Below are positions 38,944 to 47,845 of a DNA stretch of 64,000 bases, piece after piece. The stretch spans positions 1-64,000 of the forward strand of contig JAHJJU010000105.1 of assembly GCA_018822805.1 (NCBI GenBank). The letters are read 5' to 3'. This DNA comes from a bacterium. Lineage in GTDB: Bacteria > Campylobacterota > Campylobacteria > Campylobacterales > Sulfurovaceae. A model generated the notes under the pieces. That model did not search any database. It had not been told where the DNA came from and saw only the letters and a program-made list of their open reading frames with translations. Positions within the stretch are counted from its first letter, which is position 1, and each line of letters starts with the position of its first letter. A program made the position numbers and the translations under genes.

Positions 38944-39656
38944 TAGGCTATTTTCCATTCGTCTCGATTTGCCAATGTATCGCCACTAATTCCTATCTTA
39001 TAAGTCGTCAAAGGATTGAGCATCTCTTTTAACAGATACGCCTCTTGCCATCGTCCCATCTCTTTCAATATCGCTCCTAAGATGGCTTTGACTCTAGGGG
39101 GATATTTTCTTACAAGTTTTAACATCTTTTTTATCTTCTTCTCATCAAATTTTCTAAGAATCTTTTTAATAGAGAGAACAACATCATTTGGCGAATTGTC
39201 AGGAATATTTTTTATATCTCGTAAGGCATCTAAAATCTGTAAAAGTTGGGTATCTTTTACCCCACCATTGGCAATATTTGGCACAAACTTTATATTGACA
39301 TTTTCAATCCTAATTCGACTCGGAACACGATTTGAAGCGATGGTAATCACATTGGGTATCTGCGTTGTCAATCCCAATCGGTTATATCCCCCATACCCTG
39401 TTATATATCCCTCCTCTTCTACCAAATAACTTTTTGCAATCTCTTCATCACTAGGAGCTATCTCTCCAAATTGGGTCTGTTTTGGCTTATAAAATTTCCC
39501 TTTAGCAATCTTTTTGACCACACCTTTTTTAAAAAGACGAGAGAGTTCAATAGCCACAGATGATTTTTTACTGCTTGGTATATCGTTATAAGTGAAAATT
39601 TTGGTATCTTCTATCTGCTCTATAAAATCTCTGGTTATTTTGGCTACTGACATCTT
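38943..39656 (-). CDS. AbiEi-like antitoxin / DUF6088 transcriptional regulator
   Basis: DIPSSKKSSVAIELSRLFKKGVVKKIAKGKFYKPKQTQFG winged-HTH; start likely MSVAKITRDF. Confidence 0.8.
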   Translation of the reverse strand, partial: KMSVAKITRDFIEQIEDTKIFTYNDIPSSKKSSVAIELSRLFKKGVVKKIAKGKFYKPKQTQFGEIAPSDEEIAKSYLVEEEGYITGYGGYNRLGLTTQIPNVITIASNRVPSRIRIENVNIKFVPNIANGGVKDTQLLQILDALRDIKNIPDNSPNDVVLSIKKILRKFDEKKIKKMLKLVRKYPPRVKAILGAILKEMGRWQEAYLLKEMLNPLTTYKIGISGDTLANRDEWKIA

Positions 39657-39793
39657 TATCTCCTTTTTTTGATATGGGTTAATTATAGCAGATTTTGAAA
39701 TGTTTTTCAAGGTTTAAACTTTTTAATTTAAGGTTATATTTATTTTTATCTATACTTAAATCTTTTGTTTTGGATTTTTAAAAGTGGCTATTT

Positions 39794-39845
39794 ATGACAC
39801 GGTACTTTAATTCGGTACTTTAATTCATGACACGGTATTTTAATT
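39794..39845. repeat. Short tandem/partial repeats of (atgacac)ggtactttaattc
   Basis: cggtactttaatt at 39800-39812 and 39813-39825, then catgacacggtattttaatt at 39826-39845. Confidence 0.8.
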
Positions 39846-40013
39846 GTAAAAGGTATTTGATTTTTGTATTTTACAAAATGTTTAGTTTCAGTTTAAGCAA
39901 TATTAGCTCAAATGGCTATAATAAGAATAGGTATCAAAGTTTATTTAAGTTAAAGAACTGAATATACTACAATAATTCTAATTTTTTTAGGTTTAAGATA
40001 AAAAGGAAAACAA

Positions 40014-41081
40014 ATGGAAGATATAAATGATTATTATAAAGAGATGACTATTAAGTTAAGTAAATCAATCAATAGTAAAATCAAAATCTATTTAGATACA
40101 AAATATTGGGTTGATATATGTGATGTAACTCTCAATAAAAAAGATTGTAAAGATATAGAAAAAATATATCTCTATTTAAGAAAAGGTGTAAAAGAAAATA
40201 GATTAATTTGTCCTATCAGTTATAGAATATTTAAAGAAATTTTAACACAAAGTGATAACAAAAGTTTAACACAAACTGTTAAAATCATTGATGAATTATC
40301 ACAAGGTTCTATTCTTAGGGAAGAAAGAGAACGCTTATCCTTAGAATTATATAATTTTTTTTATGATATATTAAATGTAGAAACAGATGAAAAAGCTAGA
40401 GAAAACTATTGGGATTTTATTGCAAATATAATGGGTTATGCAATGCCAAAACTTTTAACCTTATCGTCAAAAGATAACTTATTGATGCAAAAAGAATGGC
40501 TTAAATTAATTAAACAAATTAGATTAAAAGATATGCTAAATACTAAATTGAAAGATAACTTATTTAGGTTTAGAGATATGAAAATAGATACAAATATATA
40601 TGATTTAAATAAGCACTTACATAGTACAAAACATAATACTTTTCAAAAAATGTATTTATCTGAATTAGGTGGTACTATTGAAGCTTATCAAAAAAATATT
40701 CATAATATTTTTAAAGATGTTGTAGATTATAAAGCAAAAAAAAATAGTGTTACTATACCAACTGTAGATACTACAGATAGTCAACGAATAAGAAACATGA
40801 TATATCATGCTTTTAGAAAGGGTAAAATGAATCTATACTTACCTTCATTAGATATAAAGGCAATGTTACATGCAAAACTAAGATGGAATAAAACACAGAA
40901 ATATAAGCAAGGAGATTTTGATGATATTGGACATGCAACTTCTGCACTTCCTTATTATGATTATTTTTTTACAGAACGGAGTTTGTACAATATGATAAAA
41001 GAGTGTAAATATGATGAGAAATATAATTGTAAAATAGCATGGAAAAAGAGTGATGTTTTATCATTTTTAATTAATTCCTAA
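40014..41081 (+). CDS. Predicted standalone PIN-like domain protein
   Basis: N-term IYLDTKYWVDI and C-term GDFDDIGHATSALPYYDYFFTERSLYNMI acidic motifs typical of PIN-like nucleases. Confidence 0.6.
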   Translation: MEDINDYYKEMTIKLSKSINSKIKIYLDTKYWVDICDVTLNKKDCKDIEKIYLYLRKGVKENRLICPISYRIFKEILTQSDNKSLTQTVKIIDELSQGSILREERERLSLELYNFFYDILNVETDEKARENYWDFIANIMGYAMPKLLTLSSKDNLLMQKEWLKLIKQIRLKDMLNTKLKDNLFRFRDMKIDTNIYDLNKHLHSTKHNTFQKMYLSELGGTIEAYQKNIHNIFKDVVDYKAKKNSVTIPTVDTTDSQRIRNMIYHAFRKGKMNLYLPSLDIKAMLHAKLRWNKTQKYKQGDFDDIGHATSALPYYDYFFTERSLYNMIKECKYDEKYNCKIAWKKSDVLSFLINS

Positions 41082-41221
41082 AAATAGACTCTAGAACTCT
41101 AAGTGTCAAGTGATAATGATAAATTCAACCCTTAAGTCCAAGCCTATAATCGACAATATCCCCCAATTTAAGTTTTATTATTTGAAAGATGTTTTTCTCC
41201 TTAATCTGCACACTTTTAAAA

Positions 41222-41752
41222 TTATAAAGAGCCTTCTTTTTGAAGAAGTTCAGATTTTTCTGTAGTATAAAGTTTATCAAAATCAAAATTTAGATAATAA
41301 ATATAGCTAATAGCATCAACTTCTTTAGTTGGGAATAACTTACAATTAAAAGATATTGAACCATTTTTAACTGATATATAATTAGACTCTCCAAGTTCTG
41401 AAGAAGATACTTTATATTTTTTCTCTAAAGTACTTCTAATTATAGAAACATCATCACTACACAATGCTATTTCGTCTATAGAATATTCTTTAGTAGCGTA
41501 TATAGCATAAACTTTTTTTGTTTTGGGGGTTACAGCAATATAATATTTATCATAATAGTTACTTGAAGATGTTGGGTAAATTAGATTCATTTTATTACCA
41601 TATTTAATAATAAAGTGATTCCTTGTACTCTCAATACCCTTGAATTCTTCCCCAAATTTTATACCAAAAGCATCTTCTAAGTTGATTTTACTTATTTCAC
41701 GATTATTACAAGATGTAAACATAATAGCAATTATTAAAAAAACAGCTTTCAT
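41222..41752 (-). CDS. Putative lipoprotein, uncharacterised
   Basis: MKAVFLIIAIMFTSCNN lipobox. Confidence 0.6.
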   Translation of the reverse strand: MKAVFLIIAIMFTSCNNREISKINLEDAFGIKFGEEFKGIESTRNHFIIKYGNKMNLIYPTSSSNYYDKYYIAVTPKTKKVYAIYATKEYSIDEIALCSDDVSIIRSTLEKKYKVSSSELGESNYISVKNGSISFNCKLFPTKEVDAISYIYYLNFDFDKLYTTEKSELLQKEGSL

Positions 41753-42090
41753 TTTTTTCCTTTTAAAGAATATTTTATCAAATAAAAGCTTTACTCCTTA
41801 TAGTTTTAGTTTTTAAATTATCTTAAGGTTACTACACTTTAGACAAAAAAAAGAGAGGAATAACTAGAATTTAGGAAAAATATGATTCTTATGAAATATG
41901 CAAATATACATAAGAATCATACAACTTATACTACAAAGTATCCAATATAAAAATAAAGAGTTGCTACTAACCTAATACCCCTGCCGTTAAATCTCCACTT
42001 TTATATAGTTCAGGAATTGACCATTTATCCATCGTGGCAACCTATGTAAATCGTCATGAACGCCAAGAGGATATTTGGCAGATTGCCAAA

Positions 42091-42129
42091 AATACAGGGG
42101 TCAAATACAGGGGTCAAATACAGGGGTCA
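42091..42129. repeat. Three perfect 13-bp tandem repeats (aatacaggggtca)
   Basis: Direct reading. Confidence 0.92.
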
Positions 42130-42263
42130 AAGCCATTTTATAAACAAAACTTAAATATAACTTTATCGTCCTCTTTGTAATCTCGGTTAAAATCGTCATG
42201 CCCGTTGTCGGTCAAGAACTCATTCTTCCAATGGATACAGGTGCAGTTAACATAAAAATAACC

Positions 42264-42376
42264 GTAGAGCTTAATATTGAGGAGAATAATATCTCTAAAT
42301 TCCCTAGTTCATTTACAAATCTAATGCGTTGAAGCGACCTGAATTGGAGGGGCTTGAGTATTGTGATGTGGAATAA
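42264..42376 (+). pseudogene. Degenerate second copy of the nif-LRR gene 3' end
   Basis: VELNIEENNISKFPSSFTNL... and KRPELEGLEYCDVE* versus intact LRR VELDVEENSIGALPVSFTNL...LSRPAIEGLEYCDVE*. Confidence 0.8.
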
Positions 42377-42389
42377 AGATTAAAGAGAC

Positions 42390-42406
42390 GGAACACTTTA
42401 TGCATA
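42390..42406 (+). promoter_or_regulatory. Sigma-54-like promoter upstream of nifE
   Basis: GGAACACTTTATGCATA: GG-N10-GC. Confidence 0.72.
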
Positions 42407-42442
42407 CCAATTTAAAAGACCACTTTTAAAATTGGAGCAACG

Positions 42443-43789
42443 ATGGTAAACCGAAAACTGATAAAAGAACTTCTGAATGAATCCTCGTGTAGCCACAACA
42501 AAGACAAGGATAAAAAGGGAGGGTGTGACAAACCTAAACCAGGGGCGACTTCGGGTGGGTGTGCATTTGAAGGGGCTCAGATAGCTCTTTTTCCTTATGC
42601 TGATGCTGTTCATTTGGTTCATGCACCTGCTACCTGTCAAGGGGCTTCATGGGAGACCCGAGCGACCTTGACCAGTTATGAGGGTGAGGACAATACCCCT
42701 TTGGGTTATTACACCGACATTACAACCAATGATGTTATTTTTGGTGGTCATGAAAAGCTTGAAAAGAGCATTGAATACATCGCTGAACATAAAAACCCCA
42801 AAGCCATTTTTGTTTATGAAACTTGTGTTACGGCAATGATTGGTGATGACATGGACAACATTGCGTCGCGTATGGAAGAGAAGTATAAAATCCCTATTGT
42901 GGTGGTTCATGCACCAGGGTTTGTGGGTGGTAAAAATTTGGGTTCACGCCTTGGTGGTGAAGCTGTTTTGAACCATCTTATCGGTACACGAGAACCTGAG
43001 GAGATTCACCCATTTGGAATCAATCTGATTGGTGACTACAATGTCACAGGTGATATGTGGCAATACACCCCGATTTTAGAGAAGATAGGGATTAAAATCG
43101 TCTCTACTTTGGCAGGTGATGGACGAATTGAGAAGATTCAAACAGCACACAGGGCAAAGCTCAATGTCATCGTCTGTGCCAAATCACTCATAACGCTTAC
43201 ACGAAAAATGGAAGAGCAGTACCAAATTCCTCATGTATCGGTCTCATTTTATGGGAAACGCGACACCAGCAATGCCATACGAAGCATTGTCAATGCCTTT
43301 GGAGATGAGGCACTAAGTAAAAAAGCTGAAGAGGTGATAAAAGAGGAAGAGAAGAAGCTAGAAGAACGACTACTTCCCTACCGAAAAATCTTAGAGGGTA
43401 AAAAAGCCATACTCAATACAGGTGGAAACAAATCGTGGTCAATCGCTTCTGCCTTGCAAGATATCGGCATAGAGGTAGTCGCAACGAGCATACGAAAAGC
43501 AACCCTTGAAGATATAGAGATTGCTAAAGAGTATGTGCCGATTCTTATGAAAGTCCCAGCCAATGAACAAGCCAAACTGATAGATGAACATGGTGTGGAT
43601 ATTTTGCTAGCAGGGGGAAGAAGTCTCTATACTGCGATTAAAAAGAAAGTTGCATTTGTCGATGTAAACCAAGAGAAGAAGATAAGTTATGGGGCATATG
43701 GTGGGTTAGAAAATTTAGCCATTGATGTCTGTGCTGCTGTGAATAATCCTGTGTTTGGGGTTGTGGGTAGGGAGGCTCCGTGGGAGTAG
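42443..43789 (+). CDS. nifE: Nitrogenase FeMo-co biosynthesis scaffold NifE
   Basis: CSHNKDKDKKGGCDKPKPGATSGGCAFEGAQIALFPYADAVHLVHAPATCQGASWETR. Confidence 0.93.
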   Translation: MVNRKLIKELLNESSCSHNKDKDKKGGCDKPKPGATSGGCAFEGAQIALFPYADAVHLVHAPATCQGASWETRATLTSYEGEDNTPLGYYTDITTNDVIFGGHEKLEKSIEYIAEHKNPKAIFVYETCVTAMIGDDMDNIASRMEEKYKIPIVVVHAPGFVGGKNLGSRLGGEAVLNHLIGTREPEEIHPFGINLIGDYNVTGDMWQYTPILEKIGIKIVSTLAGDGRIEKIQTAHRAKLNVIVCAKSLITLTRKMEEQYQIPHVSVSFYGKRDTSNAIRSIVNAFGDEALSKKAEEVIKEEEKKLEERLLPYRKILEGKKAILNTGGNKSWSIASALQDIGIEVVATSIRKATLEDIEIAKEYVPILMKVPANEQAKLIDEHGVDILLAGGRSLYTAIKKKVAFVDVNQEKKISYGAYGGLENLAIDVCAAVNNPVFGVVGREAPWE

Positions 43790-43818
43790 CCTTTATTCTT
43801 GTTTATACCAAGGTAATA

Positions 43819-44409
43819 CTAGTTAAAACCTATACCACTTTTTAGCTCTATTATTTCATTCTGTATTAAAGTTAAAAGTGTACTAATCTCTTTTTTATTA
43901 TTTTTGTGAAATCTATAAGATTCTTCAGAATAAAAAGAAGAATAATTTGTGTCATCATGTACTTCCTTTGAATTATTAATTTCGTTTTGCAAATTTTTAA
44001 AAGGAATTATAATTTTTTGATATTGTTCATAGAGACTTTCTGAAATAATAAACCTATTGTTTTCAAGCTTCTTTTCAAGGGAATTACATAATGTTTCTAT
44101 AATTTCATTCCCTGATGTTTCATACATCATATACCCATGTGTTTCATCAAAATCATAGGATTTATTTCGAATTGTCTTTAATCCTAAATAAAAATCATTT
44201 ACAATAGACTGTAACTCTATATATAACTCAATTTTTTGAGAAAATAATTTTTGATACATCTCTTTTGTAATTTGGTGTTTTTTCTCCTCTTTTAACTCCA
44301 CTGCCTTATTTTTCAGCTCTAACCACTTGAGGCAAACTGCACCACATATAGATATCAAACCTGTAACAGACCCTATAATTGCTAAAGTATCTTTTACATC
44401 TAAATCCAT
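43819..44409 (-). CDS. Hypothetical single-TM coiled-coil protein
   Basis: ORF with N-terminal TM IIGSVTGLISICGAVCLKWL; start MDLDVKDTL preferred. Confidence 0.6.
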   Translation of the reverse strand: MDLDVKDTLAIIGSVTGLISICGAVCLKWLELKNKAVELKEEKKHQITKEMYQKLFSQKIELYIELQSIVNDFYLGLKTIRNKSYDFDETHGYMMYETSGNEIIETLCNSLEKKLENNRFIISESLYEQYQKIIIPFKNLQNEINNSKEVHDDTNYSSFYSEESYRFHKNNKKEISTLLTLIQNEIIELKSGIGFN

Positions 44410-44470
44410 TCTTTTCCTTGTTACAACATTATACATATGTAGATTGGAGATTTTGTTTTATCTCTTAGTA

Positions 44471-44776
44471 TCATCTACTAACCACAGTTTCATAATTCGT
44501 TATTGGATCTTTCCGTTGGTCTAATACAGCGATAACTGTAGCGACATAATCAGAGATATCATAATAAACTACATAGGGAAAACGTTTCGCTAACATTTTG
44601 TATGCTCCATACTCTTTCATATGGATGCCAGCATAAAAGTGTAGTGACTCAATGTCGGTAATAAGACTATCATAAAAATAGTTACCCAACTCAATAGCTT
44701 GTTTTTCATAAAATGCTCTACTAAGCTCCAAATCATTTAAAGAATCTTCTGTTACTAATACTTCAAAAATCTTCAT
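44471..44776 (-). CDS. RelE/ParE-family toxin
   Basis: VLVTEDSLNDLELSRAFYEKQAIELGNYFYDSLITDIESL; KRFPYVVYYDISDYVATVIAVLDQRKDP. Confidence 0.85.
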   Translation of the reverse strand: MKIFEVLVTEDSLNDLELSRAFYEKQAIELGNYFYDSLITDIESLHFYAGIHMKEYGAYKMLAKRFPYVVYYDISDYVATVIAVLDQRKDPITNYETVVSR

Positions 44777-44977
44777 TTATCGTCTTGCTTTGAGTTCATC
44801 AAGTGTATAAGTTTTGACCTTACCCTCTTTTAGTTTTTTCATTCTAGCTTCTAAAATCTCTTTATGCCACTCTGGAGACTCAGGTTCAGTTGTTTCTGTA
44901 CGAAGTGATTCCCAAAGTGTTTCCATAAGATGAACACGTTGACTAATAGGCATACTTTTAATATCGTTGAATGACAT
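44777..44977 (-). CDS. Addiction-module antitoxin (putative addiction module component family)
   Basis: MSQRVHLMETLWESL-like motif; WHKEILEARMKKLKEGKVKTYTLDELKARR; adjacent to the ParE-like toxin. Confidence 0.85.
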   Translation of the reverse strand: MSFNDIKSMPISQRVHLMETLWESLRTETTEPESPEWHKEILEARMKKLKEGKVKTYTLDELKARR

Positions 44978-45055
44978 TTGTAATCCTTAAGATTGAACTT
45001 ATTTATTATAGCATAGAAAACTCAACATACAACCATGGCTATTTTGAAAATTCAC

Positions 45056-45072
45056 GGAACACTTCTTGCATA
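45056..45072 (+). promoter_or_regulatory. Sigma-54-like promoter upstream of nifN
   Basis: GGAACACTTCTTGCATA: GG-N10-GC. Confidence 0.75.
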
Positions 45073-45105
45073 AAAACCTTAAACCCCTCACTTTAGGATA
45101 ATAAA

Positions 45106-46380
45106 ATGACCAAACCACTACAAATAAACCCCATAAAATTATCCCAACCCATGGGAGCGATGTTCTTTTTTTTAGGTGTTAAAAATACGATGCCACTTAT
45201 GCATGGGGCTCAAGGGTGTGCTTCGTTTTCTAAAGTCTTTTTTACGCGACACTTTTCTGACCCTATTGCTGTGCAGACGACGGCTGTGAATGACATTACG
45301 GCTGTGATTGATGGGGGAGATTATTCAATTTCTGAGGCGATTAAGAACATTACTAAAAAGGTAAAGCCTGATTTGGTCGGGTTGTTTACCACAGGAATGA
45401 CCGAGACCAAAGGCGATGACATTAAAGGGGCAACTTATTTACTAAGAGATAAACAGAAGATGGTCTATGTGCATACGCCTGATTTTGAAGGGGGCTTAGA
45501 GAGTGGATTTGCTAAAGCGATAGAGGCGACGATAGAGCAGGTAGTAGAGCCTACTACGGTGATAGATAAACAAAAAGCGTTGATTATTCCTAATGTCAAC
45601 CTGACTCCAATAGAAGTTGAGATACTCAAGGAGGAGGTGGCTTCTTTTGGATTTACACCGTATGCTTTGCCTGATTTAAGTGAGTCGCTCGATGGTCATT
45701 TGGGGGGGGTAAAACAGGGGGCTGTGAGCAGTGGTGGTATAGAGATTGCTGACATAGAAGCGTTGGGGGAGAGTGCTGTGGTGATAACCATTGGGGATTC
45801 GGTTAAAAAATGTGGGCTTAAGATGGTGGAGAAAAATGAAAAGACCACCCATTTGCATTTTGATACCATCTCAGGGCTTAAAAAAGGGGATGCTTTTTAT
45901 AAAGCTCTTTTAAATTTTAAAGGGTTAAGTCGACCAACTCCTAGCGTGATACGATGGAGAAAACGACTGCAAGATGCCCTGCTCGATACGCATTTTGCTA
46001 TTGGTGGAGCAAAAGTGGTAATTGCTTGTGAACCTGACCAATTGTTGTCGATTGCAACAACCATTAATGAAGCTGGAGCAACCATAAAAGCTGTGGTAAG
46101 TCCCACCAAAAGTGTGGCACTTGAAAATATACCTACCGAAAATATTGTGATTGGTGATTTTGAAGATGTTGAAGAGTATCTGGAGGATGCTGATATTCTA
46201 ATTAGTAATTTTCATGGGGAAAGAATCGCTCATAAACATCATACAGCATTAATGTTACGGGGATTTCCAAACTATGAAGAGGTAGGGAATCAGTTAAAGA
46301 ATGACCAGCTCTATAGAGGCTCAACCTATATGTTGTTTGAATTGGCAAATATCGTCAATCATTATAAATATGGGCATTAA
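45106..46380 (+). CDS. nifN: Nitrogenase FeMo-co biosynthesis scaffold NifN
   Basis: INPIKLSQPMGAMFFFLGVKNTMPLMHGAQGCASFSKVFFTRHFSDPIAVQTTAV. Confidence 0.93.
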   Translation: MTKPLQINPIKLSQPMGAMFFFLGVKNTMPLMHGAQGCASFSKVFFTRHFSDPIAVQTTAVNDITAVIDGGDYSISEAIKNITKKVKPDLVGLFTTGMTETKGDDIKGATYLLRDKQKMVYVHTPDFEGGLESGFAKAIEATIEQVVEPTTVIDKQKALIIPNVNLTPIEVEILKEEVASFGFTPYALPDLSESLDGHLGGVKQGAVSSGGIEIADIEALGESAVVITIGDSVKKCGLKMVEKNEKTTHLHFDTISGLKKGDAFYKALLNFKGLSRPTPSVIRWRKRLQDALLDTHFAIGGAKVVIACEPDQLLSIATTINEAGATIKAVVSPTKSVALENIPTENIVIGDFEDVEEYLEDADILISNFHGERIAHKHHTALMLRGFPNYEEVGNQLKNDQLYRGSTYMLFELANIVNHYKYGH

Positions 46381-46388
46381 AATTTTGT

Positions 46389-46405
46389 GGAACACTTCTT
46401 GTATA
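46389..46405 (+). promoter_or_regulatory. Sigma-54-like promoter upstream of nifX (GT at -12)
   Basis: GGAACACTTCTTGTATA: GG-N10-GT. Confidence 0.62.
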
Positions 46406-46444
46406 GATAGAGATAATAAAAATTAAATAGATGAAGGATAATCA

Positions 46445-46843
46445 ATGCGTCCAGAGATAAAAATTAGTTCCAGTACAACGGCTGAAGGAAGTATTAAAGT
46501 TGCGTTTGCAACCAACGATACTGAGAACATTGATGCACACTTTGGGAGTGCTAAAGCGTTTCATGTTTATACCATTACGGGGGAGGGATATGCATTAGCA
46601 AGTATTATTGGTATTCAAGATAAAGACACGGATAAAACGGTTGCTCTTTTAGAGGGGATTGATATTGTCTATTTTGTTAATATTGGACCTACAGCTGCTA
46701 CAAAGATTATCAACAAAGGGATTTTTCCTATTAAATACAAAGAGGTGGTTTCTATAGAAGAGGAGTTGTCAAAACTTCAAGTCATGTTGGGAACCAATCC
46801 TCCACCGTTTATAAAAAAAATCATTGAAAAAAAGGCTGCTTAA
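46445..46843 (+). CDS. nifX: NifX
   Basis: KVAFATNDTENIDAHFGSAKAFHVY; nif order. Confidence 0.9.
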   Translation: MRPEIKISSSTTAEGSIKVAFATNDTENIDAHFGSAKAFHVYTITGEGYALASIIGIQDKDTDKTVALLEGIDIVYFVNIGPTAATKIINKGIFPIKYKEVVSIEEELSKLQVMLGTNPPPFIKKIIEKKAA

Positions 46844-47271
46844 TGAAAAATCTATTTATAGATACGCTTATCGGTCAAGTACGGGCTTTAGATCAGTTTG
46901 GAACTTGGACGAACCGAACCGATGAAGACCTCTTGTCGGAAAAGTATGTGAAGAGCAAAGAGGATTTGAGAAACATTCCTGTTATTGCCGATATTGATGA
47001 GATGCAGACACACGATATTCGTCTGATTTACCAAGCAGTAGCTTTAGCTTTTGAGAAAAAGACAGGGGTAATGTGTTCAGTAGTCATGGAGATGAGTCAC
47101 GAAGGATTTGGACGGGCTGTGGTGATTGCCGACAAAATTGTTATTGTGAACAAATTTTTCAAAGATGCACATCGATACTCGTTTAGAACCTATGAGAAGT
47201 TGGCTGAAGAGGGTGAGAAAATGTTGGAAAATGCGATTACTCTTTACACTAAATATAAAGATGTAGCGTAG
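46843..47271 (+). CDS. NifX-associated DUF269 protein
   Basis: LIGQVRALDQFGTWTNRTDEDLL; GFGRAVVIADKIVIVNKFFKDAHRYSFRTYEKL. Confidence 0.9.
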   Translation: MKNLFIDTLIGQVRALDQFGTWTNRTDEDLLSEKYVKSKEDLRNIPVIADIDEMQTHDIRLIYQAVALAFEKKTGVMCSVVMEMSHEGFGRAVVIADKIVIVNKFFKDAHRYSFRTYEKLAEEGEKMLENAITLYTKYKDVA

Positions 47272-47291
47272 GGTGCATTTTCCAACGCACC
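47272..47291. repeat. Short palindrome (ggtgc...gcacc), dispersed-repeat-like
   Basis: gtaGGGTGCattttccaacGCACC directly after the DUF269 stop. Confidence 0.5.
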
Positions 47292-47323
47292 GTTATGTGA
47301 AATTGAAAAAAAAGGAAGAATGA

Positions 47324-47842
47324 ATGGCAAATATAGGAATTTTTTATGCCAGTGCCGGAGGAACCACAAAAATCATTACCGATGCATTGGTCGAAGCTTT
47401 TGAGGTTGATGAAGATAGCGTTATCTCTATGGAAGATGACTACGATGATATTGAGCAGTTTGATGATTTTGATGTGCTTTTTATAGGCAGTTCTACTTGG
47501 GGGCAAGGTGATGCACATTTTGAGTGGGTTGATCCGATGTTGGAAATAGAAGAGGAAGCTGATTTCTCTGGTAAAAAAGTAGCCTTTTTTGGTGCAGGTG
47601 ATGCTAAAAAACATGGTGAACATTTTTGTAGTGCTTTGGGAAAACTACATAATACCTTTACCAAAGTGGGAGCTGAAGCGATAGGTTTTGTACCTAAAGA
47701 GGATTACAACTATGAATTTTCTTTGGCTGAAATGGATGGAAAGCTCTGTGGATTGGGGATTGATGAGCATAATGAAGCTGAGAAGACCCAAGCTAGAATT
47801 GAAAACTGGATAACGGTTTTAAAAGATGAGGTAAAGGAATAG
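47324..47842 (+). CDS. nifF: Flavodoxin (NifF-type)
   Basis: IGIFYASAGGTTKIITDAL FMN loop; LFIGSSTWGQGDAH; nif context. Confidence 0.87.
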   Translation: MANIGIFYASAGGTTKIITDALVEAFEVDEDSVISMEDDYDDIEQFDDFDVLFIGSSTWGQGDAHFEWVDPMLEIEEEADFSGKKVAFFGAGDAKKHGEHFCSALGKLHNTFTKVGAEAIGFVPKEDYNYEFSLAEMDGKLCGLGIDEHNEAEKTQARIENWITVLKDEVKE

Positions 47843-47845
47843 ATT

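Noticed and set aside
42091-42129. 13-bp tandem repeats as a CRISPR array
   Set aside because: Units are directly abutting with no spacers; simple tandem repeat.
42391-42640. Opposite-strand ORFs overlapping nifE, nifN, ilvB, rny and other confident genes
   Set aside because: Shadow ORFs antisense to strongly conserved proteins; no independent RBS or family motif.
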